Source of the DNA: Vulcanimicrobiota bacterium
Lineage (GTDB): Bacteria > Vulcanimicrobiota > JAJTBE01
Length of the DNA: 44,760 bases
Reading direction: 5' to 3'
Assembly: GCA_021107945.1 (NCBI GenBank)
Contig: JAIORV010000174.1
Coordinates: forward strand, 1 to 44,760
Position numbers and translations under genes: made by a program. Of the stretch, positions 7,692 to 16,710 are shown piece after piece; the stretch's first letter is position 1; the number at the start of each line of letters is the position of its first letter. The notes beneath the pieces were generated by a model, which was not told the DNA's origin, did not search any database, and saw nothing but the letters and a program-made list of their open reading frames with translations.

Positions 7692-10454
7692 ATGAAGATT
7701 TATGATTTACTTAACCCTGAATGGCAGAGATCAATAAATAAAATTCAAGAGTTAGCAAAAAGGGAGTTAGATAAAATTGTAATGTTTTTTCCTGATTTCT
7801 CAGATCATTCTTATGAGCATTCAGAAAAGCTAATTCAAATTATTGAGCGTTTGTTGCCAGAAAAATCACTAAAATCGCCAGATAATAGCCCAGATAATAA
7901 CCTTAGCATAGATGAAGTGGAAAAATTCCTAATTTTAGCAGGATGTTATCTACACGATCTTGGCATGGTGCCTTCTCAAACACAAATTGATCAAGGTATT
8001 ACTCAGGAGATAAAAGATGAAATAAGAAAAAACCACCATAAGATAATAAGAAATAGACTAAAAGAAAATAAATACAATCTTGACTTGGATCATCACATTT
8101 TGAATTATTTGGGGGATATATGTTATTATCACAGGGGTGAAGAAGACTTATCAAACGTTCGGGTTGAAGTAAACTACGAACTTTGTACAAGAGGAATACG
8201 TTTACAGTTCATTTGTACCTTAGTCAGATTAGCCGATGAATGTCATTTAACTTTTGACCGCGTACAAAAACTAACAGAAACATATAGGCACTTAAGTGAA
8301 GAATCAAAAAAACATTTTTTAAAACATTACAATACATCAGGTATGAGAATAACTGATGAAAATCTTGAAATAGCGTTTGATATAAATACCCCAAGAGATA
8401 AAGAAATTTTTGAAAATATGGTTAAAGAAAAGGTTGAAAAAGAATTTCAAAGATTAAGGACATTTTTAAGAATTGATAATCTTTGTAAATTGCGATATAT
8501 CCAATGGCAATTGAATGAGACAGGTGTATATAAAGCTATTACAATTGACGAAGTGCATAAAGAAATAATTAAATACTTATTATCAGGCGAAAGAACGTAT
8601 GAAGAGATAATCGTTTTTCTTACAGAAAAATATGAAGAGAATTATGACGAGCACGATTTCAGGGAAATACTAAGGGAAATACTAAGGTATTTAGTTGAAG
8701 AAAAATATATTACAGAGAACAATGGTTTATACCTATTTCCCCAAAAATTCAGTGTTCAGTTATTAAGAGAATATTGCAGGATTTTTTCCAAAAACGGCAT
8801 CATTGATGATGGATTTTTCTATAATAATCATTTCCAGGAGCTGCTGGAAAGTGAGATATTTAATACACTCGTTAATTTTTATAATTGCAAATATACTCCA
8901 GCAGAAAAACCAGACCGGATTGAATTATTAAAGGATTTTCCAAGTATTTTATATTTTTCTCTATTTGGAGATCAAAATGTAGATAATTATGGTTTGCTAA
9001 ACTGCGAAAGACTGCTTGATGCTTACTTCTTATTAGGAATGCTTGTGGACTCTGTAAGAAACCCAATCCTTCTAAACAGACGAATGGGTCAATTATCAAA
9101 CTGCTCAAGTATTTTAGAGGATTTGCAGAAAAAATTGCCGGATTTTCATTCGCTTCTAATAGAGCTAACAAAACTTATGAATTTATCTATGGAAGAGGTT
9201 AACAGAATCTTTTTTTCAGGAAAAGAAGAAAATATCCCCAAGGAAAAAACTATTGAATTTACTTTGAGGCTAAAACATAAAGCCTGTTATTCTCACCTGA
9301 CATTTCCATACCTTTCAATTGCATACCATAGAGCAAGATTACCCTTTATGATAAATGATGAATATATTGAAAATATTATAAGCAAAGATATACCTTATCT
9401 TGAAGGCTCTGATAAATCTGGAAATATGACAATCACAATGATGCCATATAAGACGAAAAAAGCCAATTTAAAGATAGAGGGGAAAACTACATGTAATTTA
9501 ATTGCAAATACCGAAACAGAACGGGCACTTATTAGATTTAATTCCAAGTGCAATTTTGATTTTAAAAATTATCCTTTTGGAGTTATGGCTGCCATTACCG
9601 CTACTGAAATGAATATGAATATGAATATGAATATGAACTTCGGACTTGATTTGTTCTTTATGGAGCCGAGAGATTATTTAAGACTCATTAATTTTATTGA
9701 TGGAAAGAGCTATAGAGAAATTAAGTTTATTGATGGTGAGACAGGAGACGATATTGGTATTTCGAAAGATATGGAAATGAAATTAAAAAATATTGAAGAA
9801 GAAGAAAAAAATACTATTAGAGCATTAGCCTTATTTCAAGAGAGAGTAAACAAATCATTTCCATTGCCAATTACCACATTACATTTGTCCAAGAATATAA
9901 CAGATAAAATATTAGATATCAAATACCTCCAACAAGCGACTGATAGTGAACTGGAAGCTATATATGAAGAAATAAGCTATTCAAAAAAACCAAACTTCAT
10001 CATTACTGGGATTGTCTTGTATAATGAAAATCTGAAGATGACTGATTATTATTTCTTTGCTCCTACGCCAGGAAATATCAATTTTAAGTTCTCTGATAAG
10101 CAAAGGAAAAACTTTATTAAAAGGATAAAATCTATTGATGAAAATATAGATGAAGCTGATATAAATAATCTATTGTTATTTGAAGGAGAGCCTTTCAAAG
10201 TAAGTGACTCTGCAAGCTCGTTATTCAAAAAGACAATAGAATATATCAGAAAAAACAAGAATATACCTGGTGATAAATATTATAAGGATCTAAATGGAGC
10301 AGGAGAGTCTTATATTACATATTTTACTGATCTGCTAAGAGATAAATTTTGGGAGAAGCGGCGGCTTGTTATCATTAATATTTTCTCAAAACTAACTGAA
10401 GATGATATTAAAAAGCATAAATATAGATTTATGGAGTTACATGATTCTCTTTAA
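7692..10454 (+). CDS. large HD-domain protein (HD-CE-like) of unknown function
   Basis: About 920 residues. The N-terminal 270 carry an HD-type phosphohydrolase signature: DHSYEHSEKL with H39 and H43, the doublet in CYLHDLGM (H88, D89), further histidines at about 115, 134-135 and 147, and D182 in VRLADECHL. This layout matches the HD-CE type of domain often found in bacterial conflict or signalling proteins, where it would cleave a nucleotide phosphoester. Residues about 286-352 look like a winged helix. The remaining 560 or so residues match nothing I know. In-frame copies of a 6-bp repeat give MNMNMNMNMN near nt 9608-9638. The start is the ATG at 7692 behind AAGGGT (GTG 7677 also possible). 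It is much more AT-rich than its neighbours and lies beside a toxin-antitoxin pair, which suggests horizontal acquisition. Confidence 0.8.
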   Translation: MKIYDLLNPEWQRSINKIQELAKRELDKIVMFFPDFSDHSYEHSEKLIQIIERLLPEKSLKSPDNSPDNNLSIDEVEKFLILAGCYLHDLGMVPSQTQIDQGITQEIKDEIRKNHHKIIRNRLKENKYNLDLDHHILNYLGDICYYHRGEEDLSNVRVEVNYELCTRGIRLQFICTLVRLADECHLTFDRVQKLTETYRHLSEESKKHFLKHYNTSGMRITDENLEIAFDINTPRDKEIFENMVKEKVEKEFQRLRTFLRIDNLCKLRYIQWQLNETGVYKAITIDEVHKEIIKYLLSGERTYEEIIVFLTEKYEENYDEHDFREILREILRYLVEEKYITENNGLYLFPQKFSVQLLREYCRIFSKNGIIDDGFFYNNHFQELLESEIFNTLVNFYNCKYTPAEKPDRIELLKDFPSILYFSLFGDQNVDNYGLLNCERLLDAYFLLGMLVDSVRNPILLNRRMGQLSNCSSILEDLQKKLPDFHSLLIELTKLMNLSMEEVNRIFFSGKEENIPKEKTIEFTLRLKHKACYSHLTFPYLSIAYHRARLPFMINDEYIENIISKDIPYLEGSDKSGNMTITMMPYKTKKANLKIEGKTTCNLIANTETERALIRFNSKCNFDFKNYPFGVMAAITATEMNMNMNMNMNFGLDLFFMEPRDYLRLINFIDGKSYREIKFIDGETGDDIGISKDMEMKLKNIEEEEKNTIRALALFQERVNKSFPLPITTLHLSKNITDKILDIKYLQQATDSELEAIYEEISYSKKPNFIITGIVLYNENLKMTDYYFFAPTPGNINFKFSDKQRKNFIKRIKSIDENIDEADINNLLLFEGEPFKVSDSASSLFKKTIEYIRKNKNIPGDKYYKDLNGAGESYITYFTDLLRDKFWEKRRLVIINIFSKLTEDDIKKHKYRFMELHDSL

Positions 10455-10483
10455 ACGGCGACAGCTAAATTTTTTGTTATCTA

Positions 10484-10523
10484 TTTACAAACTATTACTA
10501 ATTTAGTATAATATATATTAGTA
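10484..10523 (+). promoter_or_regulatory. promoter with operator-like inverted repeat for the toxin-antitoxin operon
   Basis: A -35-like TTTACA (10484-10489), a 17-bp spacer and a perfect -10 TATAAT (10507-10512) precede the antitoxin gene. The inverted repeat TACTAAT / ATTAGTA (10496-10502 and 10517-10523) is centred on the -10 box. A repressor bound there would block polymerase. This is the usual arrangement for antitoxin autoregulation, which I infer here. Confidence 0.65.
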
Positions 10524-10550
10524 GGGATAGAAAAGCGAGGGTATAGTGTT

Positions 10551-10850
10551 ATGAATACAAGTTCAAGGATCACCAGAAACTTTCAGGTGACCATTCCAAG
10601 AGACATTCGAAAGAAATTTCCACATTTAAAAGAAGGGGATCCTGTGGAATTCAGGGTGGAGGAAAATAAGATTATACTCATCCTCCAGAAAAAGATTCCG
10701 GCAGATCAGCTTTATTATTGGTCTCCAGGTTGGCAGGAGGGTATCAGGGAAGCAAGAGAAGACATCGAATCCGGACGGATTCTCGGACCTTATGAAGATG
10801 TAGAATTAGCTTTGAAAGAGTTGAAAGAACCCATCGGAGAAGAAGATTGA
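10551..10850 (+). CDS. AbrB/MazE-type antitoxin
   Basis: A 99-residue protein with an N-terminal SpoVT/AbrB swapped-hairpin DNA-binding domain (residues 4-48: SSRITRNFQVTIPRDIRKKF then EGDPVEFRVEENKIIL). Its acidic C-terminal tail, with a helix around residues 64-95 (EGIREAREDIESGR), is the part expected to wrap the toxin. The ATG follows GAGGGT. The stop overlaps the toxin start by 4 bp (TTGA), so the two are translationally coupled. It is expected to neutralise the adjacent RelE-like protein and repress the promoter at 10484-10523. Confidence 0.88.
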   Translation: MNTSSRITRNFQVTIPRDIRKKFPHLKEGDPVEFRVEENKIILILQKKIPADQLYYWSPGWQEGIREAREDIESGRILGPYEDVELALKELKEPIGEED

Positions 10851-11107
10851 ATCACTTTAAATTGTTATTTACAAGAAGATTTAAAAAAGATTACAAAAAG
10901 CTTCCCCCGGAAATTCAAAAAAAAGCTGATCAACAAATTCGATTGCTGAGAACCGGGAAATTTTCTTACCCCTCTCTGAGGCTTAAAAAGATGGTAGGAG
11001 AGCAGAAAATCTGGGAAGCAAGTGTCACTATGAATTACCGGATGATTTTCGAAATGGAGGATAGTCTCCTTACTTTTTTAAAAATAGGTCTCCATGACAT
11101 ATTATGA
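10847..11107 (+). CDS. RelE/ParE-superfamily toxin
   Basis: An 86-residue basic protein with the RelE-fold pattern: an N-terminal strand and helix (LLFTRRFKKDYKKLPPEIQK), then RLLRTGKFSYPSLRLKKM, and the closing strands WEASVTMNYRMIFEMEDSLL. Such proteins are ribosome-dependent mRNA interferases or gyrase poisons. The C-terminus IGLHDIL resembles the family's terminal strand. The start is TTG at 10847, overlapping the antitoxin stop; no ATG is available near the N-terminus. AbrB-type antitoxins paired with RelE-type toxins are a known hybrid arrangement. Confidence 0.85.
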   Translation: MNHFKLLFTRRFKKDYKKLPPEIQKKADQQIRLLRTGKFSYPSLRLKKMVGEQKIWEASVTMNYRMIFEMEDSLLTFLKIGLHDIL

Positions 11108-11133
11108 AAAGTCTGTAGAAAAGTTGATTTTAA

Positions 11134-12309
11134 ATGAACAGAAAAATAATTATCCCAATCGCATTTATATTCATCATCGCATTCCTTATAATTGTGCTGT
11201 TTTCTATGAGATCCGACGAAGACAAGCATAAAAAGAACATCATAAGCGTTCAGGTCTCCAAACATACCGGGGCTCAACCCAAAAGATTCGTATGGAGATT
11301 TTTCGGAGCGAACAGCCGGAGAAACTCGTTATCTTTTTTAAACGGCGCCAAAAAGGGAGAAGTCTTGTGGAAATTCAAAACCGGCGGGCGTGTATTCTCC
11401 TCAACTGTTATAGGAAAAGACGGTACGGTATATGTGGGATCGATGGACGGTTATCTCTATGCCGTGAAGTCCGGCGGGGATATTCTGTGGAAATATAAGA
11501 CGGAGAAATCGATATATTCATCTCCTGCCGTAGGATTCGACGGCACAATATATGTAGGAAGCAACGACGGTTACCTCCATGCCGTGAATCCCGACGGGAG
11601 CGTGAAATGGAAATTCAAGGCGGGCAATTTCATCGAGTCGTCGCCTGTTGTTGATAAAAACGGGATAATATATTTCGGTTGCAACGACGGACACATATAT
11701 GCGGTTCAACCCGACGGGACGCTCTCGTGGAAATATAAGGCCGGTGACTGGGTGAAATCATCTCCTGCAATTGCAGACGACGGCACGATATATGTGGGGG
11801 CGGATACATCGGAAATTTACGCCCTCGATCAAGAGGGAAGAGTCAAATGGAAATTCAAAACTGAAAAATATATATACTCCTCGCCTGCCATATCGAAAAA
11901 CGGCGATATAATTTTTAGCTCCGAAGACGGTCATATATATATGCTTGCTCCCGACGGTACATTGAAATGGAAATATAAAACCGAAAAGGACATTTCTTCA
12001 TCGCCTGCAATCGGCAGGGACGGAGTTATTTACACAGGTTCACAGGACGGCTTCATATATGCGCTCAACTCCGACGGTAAGTTGAAGTGGAAATACAAGA
12101 CAAAAGGGGCGGTATATTCATCTCCCGCCGTATCAGGGGATAACATCATTTATGTGGGTTCACAGGATTCCCATATTTATGCCTTGAAAGACGGGAAATT
12201 ATTGTGGAAATTAAAAACCGGGGGTTATGTTGACTCCTCCCCGGCAATAGGCCCGATGGGACAGATTTATTGCGGATCCGATGATGGGTTTTTATATGCT
12301 GTAGATTAG
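11134..12309 (+). CDS. membrane-anchored 8-bladed PQQ-like beta-propeller protein
   Basis: A 391-residue protein with one N-terminal membrane segment (residues about 4-24), a short linker, and eight consecutive blades from about residue 78. Each blade follows W-K-x-K-T-x(3-4)-SSPAI-x(3)-G-x-I-Y-x-GS-x-DG-x-IYA. The DNA is itself repetitive, so the blades are recent or homogenised duplications. It is a close relative of the C-terminal half of the protein at 4556-7516. No enzymatic residues of quinoprotein dehydrogenases are evident, so a binding or scaffolding role outside the membrane, as with BamB-type propellers, is more likely. It begins 26 bp after the toxin gene and lacks a clear ribosome site. 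The AT-rich island separates it from its paralogue. Confidence 0.9.
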   Translation: MNRKIIIPIAFIFIIAFLIIVLFSMRSDEDKHKKNIISVQVSKHTGAQPKRFVWRFFGANSRRNSLSFLNGAKKGEVLWKFKTGGRVFSSTVIGKDGTVYVGSMDGYLYAVKSGGDILWKYKTEKSIYSSPAVGFDGTIYVGSNDGYLHAVNPDGSVKWKFKAGNFIESSPVVDKNGIIYFGCNDGHIYAVQPDGTLSWKYKAGDWVKSSPAIADDGTIYVGADTSEIYALDQEGRVKWKFKTEKYIYSSPAISKNGDIIFSSEDGHIYMLAPDGTLKWKYKTEKDISSSPAIGRDGVIYTGSQDGFIYALNSDGKLKWKYKTKGAVYSSPAVSGDNIIYVGSQDSHIYALKDGKLLWKLKTGGYVDSSPAIGPMGQIYCGSDDGFLYAVD

Positions 12310-12545
12310 TATTTCAACGCAGAGAGCGCAGAGAACGCAGAGGATATACAAAATAATATTCACCACGAAGACAAATCCACCATTTATAATTTGATCTTAT
12401 CGCGGTTGGGAAACCACTCCTACAGATCCGGCGACCGATTATCGGGGCGAGACGCCCCTCCTACAAATCCGTTCTCCGTCATTATCTCCGTGTTCTCCGT
12501 GACTTCGTGGTGAAAAACCTTCCGTCCTCCGCAATCCGACCTCCG
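12310..12545. repeat. dispersed repeats (families C and G)
   Basis: This gap contains CGCAGAGAGCGCAGAGAACG (family C, about 12319-12348), GATTATCGGGGCGAGACGCC followed by CCTCCTACAAAT (family G, 12437-12468, recurring at 25603-25635), and the family C complement near 12482-12515 (CTCCGTGTTCTCCGTGACTT). Family C is repeated at many other places in the window. No gene or terminator is visible. Confidence 0.65.
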
Positions 12546-14513
12546 TCATTTTATCCTGAATACGCTCATTTCGTAATCGGGGAAAATTTCTTCTACGGGG
12601 ATGAAGTTTGTGGAGTATTCTATTTCATCGCCCATGAACTCAAAATACCTTGAATTCATAAAATGCTTTTTTGTCTCTTTGTAATAGTTAAACGCCTCTT
12701 GTTCTTCATTCCCTCTGTTTTTTGCCCTGGAGGCCCTTTCAAATTCGGACTCGTGCAATATCACATATTTATAACCCAATTTTTTTACCTGTTCAATATC
12801 TTTCCCGCCATATTCAGGAATTTTACCTTCGTGGCACTTTAGCAAATATTGCTGAAAACGGTTGTTGGCTTTTCGAAGTTCATCAAAATCCCGCGGGAAC
12901 ATCCAGGGCTGTCCTCCAGGCTTGGGAATCTTCGAAGCGAGGCCGGGATGTCGGGATTGAATATATTTTTTGCCATGAATTGACTGGTAGAATTCCGTTC
13001 GATCATATACCTCCTCCATTCCCGGAGTAAAATCTGGAATCGGGACTTCATATATTCCACAGAAGGGCTCTTTTGCAAGTGTATAATATTGACCTGGAAT
13101 CTCGATATTGCATATCTGATATCTGGTCCTGGGGTGATACCATCTCATTCCCACGGCAAGATAAGCAACAAGGGCAATAAGAAGGGCATAATTAATAAAT
13201 ACAAGCTTCCCTCTTTTTTGGAAGAAATTGAAAACAATCGTCAGCCCCAATCCCACAAGAAACAATAATGCAATTGATGAAAACGAGAGGAAATGATCGG
13301 GGTGATGAAGCCTGGATATGAACGGCACATATTTAAAAAACAGCAGGTATGGAAGGGGAACAAAACCGCCGTCCTGTGTCCTGTAGAACCCCTGTATATC
13401 GAAGTTTTCCGATAGCTTGAGATATGGTCCCAGTGATAAAATATAAAAAAGCAGGAAAATAAAAATCAACAGAAAAACAAGCGGTCGTGGCTTGAAGAAT
13501 GCAAACAGCACAAACAATGAAAAGAAGACAGGGAAATAGAATCGAAGGGGCATCTGCTCCATCATGATAAGGCGTAATGGATGTAGATGGCGATTTTCGG
13601 GATTGTATAGGAAATCCGGGGCAAAAATTTCTTCCGGTGTGGGAAGATCCCTGAAAAATTTTACACCAAAAGCCTGGTATTCTCCCGATTCTTTTTTTAC
13701 GGAAGTGAAATACGGAGCCATCCATGGAAGAACAATTATGGCGAAAAGCACAAAAACCACAATAAGCATCTTGAAAAATCGCCATATTTCAACAGGTTTT
13801 TTCCTGAAAAGTTCAATGACCGCTTTTCCGATAAAAACAAGAGCGATTGTCCATATAAGAAATATCCCGTAAAAAGCGTAAAAAATGGAAGAAAGCCCCA
13901 GGAATAATCCGCATAATACAGCCTTTTTAATATCGGGTTTTTGTGTAAGCTCATACAAATAATATATGCACAATATTGCAAACCCCAGAATCCCCGCTCT
14001 TAGTCTTGCTTTTGCAAGCATCATCACGAGAAACGGGTTGACTGCCATGAAAACACCGCATATTACGCCCACGTCTTCTCTTTTTGTGATACGACGGATA
14101 ACAAAATATCCGGCAAATGAGTTGAATAACAGGATGATGATGAATTTTATATTATAATACAGGGGAAATGACAGAGAAAGCCATTGTTTGAGGGGGTATG
14201 AAATAAAAAGAATGTCCGAGACGTTACCGGTTTCCGGGAGACTGCCATTACTGAGGATTCCATAATAAATCAGGTTCCAGAGCGAGAAAGGTCTTGCATG
14301 CAGGAACGCCCTGACGAGGTAAATGGAAACCCACTCCCTCCACATCCAGAACATGAGGAATGTTCTCGCTGGAGGCCCCACAGCAACCATTTTATGTATC
14401 TTGACAGAGAAAGGATAATATGCAATTAAAAAAACCAATATAAAACCTGCGCCAAGCGCAGGCCATTTAAAATATCTCAGGTATTTCGAGTATTTTTCTG
14501 TCAGACTTTTCAT
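12546..14513 (-). CDS. multi-pass membrane protein, GT-C/YfhO-like candidate glycosyltransferase
   Basis: About 655 residues with roughly ten or more membrane segments in the first 460, then a soluble domain of about 190 residues containing GYKYVILHESEF. A large first outer loop holds HARPFSLWNLIYYGI and LPETGNVSDILFISYPL. This topology matches GT-C fold, YfhO-like proteins that use lipid-linked sugars, but no diagnostic catalytic motif is certain. It is a clear paralogue of the protein at 27499-29505. The in-frame GTG at 14528 lies within a family C repeat; the ATG at 14513, with GGTGAG upstream (itself from the repeat), is the better start. Confidence 0.8.
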   Translation of the reverse strand: MKSLTEKYSKYLRYFKWPALGAGFILVFLIAYYPFSVKIHKMVAVGPPARTFLMFWMWREWVSIYLVRAFLHARPFSLWNLIYYGILSNGSLPETGNVSDILFISYPLKQWLSLSFPLYYNIKFIIILLFNSFAGYFVIRRITKREDVGVICGVFMAVNPFLVMMLAKARLRAGILGFAILCIYYLYELTQKPDIKKAVLCGLFLGLSSIFYAFYGIFLIWTIALVFIGKAVIELFRKKPVEIWRFFKMLIVVFVLFAIIVLPWMAPYFTSVKKESGEYQAFGVKFFRDLPTPEEIFAPDFLYNPENRHLHPLRLIMMEQMPLRFYFPVFFSLFVLFAFFKPRPLVFLLIFIFLLFYILSLGPYLKLSENFDIQGFYRTQDGGFVPLPYLLFFKYVPFISRLHHPDHFLSFSSIALLFLVGLGLTIVFNFFQKRGKLVFINYALLIALVAYLAVGMRWYHPRTRYQICNIEIPGQYYTLAKEPFCGIYEVPIPDFTPGMEEVYDRTEFYQSIHGKKYIQSRHPGLASKIPKPGGQPWMFPRDFDELRKANNRFQQYLLKCHEGKIPEYGGKDIEQVKKLGYKYVILHESEFERASRAKNRGNEEQEAFNYYKETKKHFMNSRYFEFMGDEIEYSTNFIPVEEIFPDYEMSVFRIK

Positions 14514-14582
14514 TATTTTACTACTCACCGCAGAGTTCGCAGAGCATTTAGAGGAGAGTTACTATTCAGATCCCACCAACAC

Positions 14583-14813
14583 GTCATCCTGAGCGAAACA
14601 CGATCTTTTACTTTAACAAACAGACCTTTCTCAGAAACGGGATTTACATATCGCCGATGAATAACTCAGCGAAGGATCTCCGCCCATAACATGCGATCTC
14701 TTGAGTCAACATTCATGAGATTCTTTGCTCTGTAAATCACGAACATCAAAAAAATCCGTCTTTGAGAAATCTGCAGGATTAAAGCAAATCATTCGTGATC
14801 CGCTCAGAATGAC
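14583..14813. mobile_element. MITE-like element (family A), complete copy
   Basis: A 231-bp element starting GTCATCCTGAGCGAAACACG and ending CGTGATCCGCTCAGAATGAC. The two ends are imperfect inverted repeats over about 34 bp. The interior shares CAGCGAAGGATCTC with the copy at 3342 and GTCTTTGAGAAA with those at 3342 and 4213. No coding capacity is evident. A family C fragment (CACCGCAGAGTTCGCAGAG) precedes it at 14527-14545. Together these fill the gap 14529-14852. Confidence 0.65.
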
Positions 14814-14852
14814 AAAAAATTACGGAAAACTGAATAATTACAGAGGAGTATG

Positions 14853-15809
14853 TTAGCTCTCATTTTCTTTGAAAACACCCATCTTCCTGTATTTTTGATA
14901 ACGTTGATCTCTTAGCTCCTTGACACTCAAGTTCTCGAGTTTAGACAAATTTTTCAGGATTGATTTTCTAACAGCTTTGAATATTTTATCCCTGTCCTTG
15001 TGCACACCTCCGAGAGGCTCGGGAACTATCTCATCAATAAGTCCGTTCTTAAGAAGGAATTCCGGAGTAAGTCCCAGTGAATTTGCCGCATCCGACGCCC
15101 TGCTTGCATCTCTCCATAGAATTGAGGCACAGCCTTCGGGCGAAATAACTGAATAGACTGAGTTCTCCAGCATTATCACCTTGTCTCCTGCGGCAATGGC
15201 AAGAGCTCCACCGCTTCCGCCTTCTCCTATAATAACGCACAAAATCGGAACATTGAGGGAAATCATCAATGCAATATTTTTTGAAATTGCATCATACTGT
15301 CCTCTTTCCTCAGCTTCAATTCCGGGGTATGCTCCTGGGGTGTCGATAAATGTAACCACGGGTTGATTAAATTTCTCGGCAAGTTTCATCAATCTGCCGG
15401 CTTTGCGGAAACCATCGGGATTGACCATACCGAAGTTTCTTTTCAGGTTCTCCTTGGTATCCTTGCCTTTTTGATGTCCCATAACCATAAAAGTCTTTCC
15501 GTTCAGACTTGCAAGACCGCCCACGAGAGCCATATCATCCTTGTAGTATCGATCCCCGTGAAGCTCGAAAAAGTCGTCAAAAACAGTCTCAATGTAATCC
15601 ATTGTGGTAAGGCGCAGGGGATGCCTGGCCATGAGTACCCTGTCCCAGGGAGTGAGATTCTGATAAATTTCCTTTTTCAATTCCGTCGCTTTTTTCTTCA
15701 GCGCCTTGATTTCGTCTGTAAGATTGACTTTCTCGGTTTCATTGAGCTTGACAAGCTCTTCTATTCTCTCTTCTAATTCTATCAGGGGTTTTTCAACATC
15801 AAGGATCAT
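14853..15809 (-). CDS. accA: acetyl-CoA carboxylase carboxyltransferase subunit alpha
   Basis: A 318-residue protein matching the bacterial alpha subunit in length and motifs: N-terminal helical region (PLIELEERIEELVKL), LTPWDRVLMARHPLRLTTMD, FFELHGDRYYKDD, VTFIDTPGAYPGIEAEERGQ and GEGGSGGALAIAAGD. With AccD it forms the alpha2-beta2 carboxyltransferase that makes malonyl-CoA for fatty acid synthesis in the cytoplasm. The ATG at 15809 lies one base after the accD stop, with its AGGAGG site inside the end of accD. A longer in-frame start at 15920 would overlap accD and is rejected. Confidence 0.97.
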   Translation of the reverse strand: MILDVEKPLIELEERIEELVKLNETEKVNLTDEIKALKKKATELKKEIYQNLTPWDRVLMARHPLRLTTMDYIETVFDDFFELHGDRYYKDDMALVGGLASLNGKTFMVMGHQKGKDTKENLKRNFGMVNPDGFRKAGRLMKLAEKFNQPVVTFIDTPGAYPGIEAEERGQYDAISKNIALMISLNVPILCVIIGEGGSGGALAIAAGDKVIMLENSVYSVISPEGCASILWRDASRASDAANSLGLTPEFLLKNGLIDEIVPEPLGGVHKDRDKIFKAVRKSILKNLSKLENLSVKELRDQRYQKYRKMGVFKENES

Positions 15810-15810
15810 A

Positions 15811-16710
15811 TTATGCTTCCTCCTTTTCGGGTGTCTGCTCTTTTTCATCTGTATTCGAGTAGAAATTGAGTATCCTTTCAAGTGTCCTCTTGAGGATTCT
15901 TCTATGAATAACCCGGTCAATAAAGCCGTGTTTCATGTAAAATTCCGATGTCTGAAAATCGGCCGGCAATTTCTGACGGATAGTCTGTTCAATGACTCTT
16001 CTCCCTGAAAATCCAATTATGGCGCCAGGCTCTGCAAGGATAACGTCCCCTATGGCGGCGTAACTTGCAGCGACGCCGGCGGTTGTGGGATCCGTCATTA
16101 TTACGATATATGGAGCCTTTGCCTCTCCAAGCCTTATTACCGCGGCGTTCGTTTTCACTAATTGCATCAACGAGAAGACGCCTTCCTGCATTCTTGCGCC
16201 GCCGGAGCATGTCACCATTATCGCCGGCAATTTATGTTCAGCCGCATATTCAAGAGCCCTTGTAACTTTCTCTCCCACAACGGAGCCCATCGAGCCTCCG
16301 CGGAAGAAGAACTCCATTATAATAGCAACAACCTTGTGTCCCTCAATCGTTGCCGTCCCGGTAAGCAAGGCATCATTCAGTCCCGTTTTTTTCTGATCCC
16401 TGGCAAGTTTTACCTGGAATTCTTCCCCAAAATCAAGGGGATCAACCGGGAAGATATTGGAATCCATCTCCTCAAAGCTACCGGGGTCAGTAAGAAGGGC
16501 AAGTCTTTCGAAGCTTGTCATCTTGTGATGGAAGCCACACTTGTCGCATACTTTCAGTTTCTCTTCAAGTACTTTGCGATAAATGGGAGTGTCGCATCCT
16601 TTGCATTTCACCCAGAGGTCCCCTGGGACCTTTGGTTTTCCTGATTTTATGGTGCCAGTTTTTTCAAGTTTCGGCTTTGTGAGTCTGAGTTTATCAAAAA
16701 ATGAACTCAT
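15811..16710 (-). CDS. accD: acetyl-CoA carboxylase carboxyltransferase subunit beta
   Basis: A 299-residue protein with the N-terminal four-cysteine zinc ribbon (C36, C39, C55, C58; CKGCD and CDKCGFHHK), the crotonase-like core with FRGGSMGSVVGEKV and CSGGARMQEGVFSLMQ, and DPTTAGVAASYA, as in the family. It is the first gene of a two-gene operon accD-accA. The ATG at 16710 follows CGGAGGTGCTTC; the upstream alternative at 16737 lacks a site. All expected motifs are present, so it should be functional. Confidence 0.97.
   Translation of the reverse strand: MSSFFDKLRLTKPKLEKTGTIKSGKPKVPGDLWVKCKGCDTPIYRKVLEEKLKVCDKCGFHHKMTSFERLALLTDPGSFEEMDSNIFPVDPLDFGEEFQVKLARDQKKTGLNDALLTGTATIEGHKVVAIIMEFFFRGGSMGSVVGEKVTRALEYAAEHKLPAIMVTCSGGARMQEGVFSLMQLVKTNAAVIRLGEAKAPYIVIMTDPTTAGVAASYAAIGDVILAEPGAIIGFSGRRVIEQTIRQKLPADFQTSEFYMKHGFIDRVIHRRILKRTLERILNFYSNTDEKEQTPEKEEA

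Noticed and set aside
9608-9638. Phase-variable switch in the HD protein
   Set aside because: The repeat unit is 6 bp, so slippage does not shift the frame; only length variation is possible.
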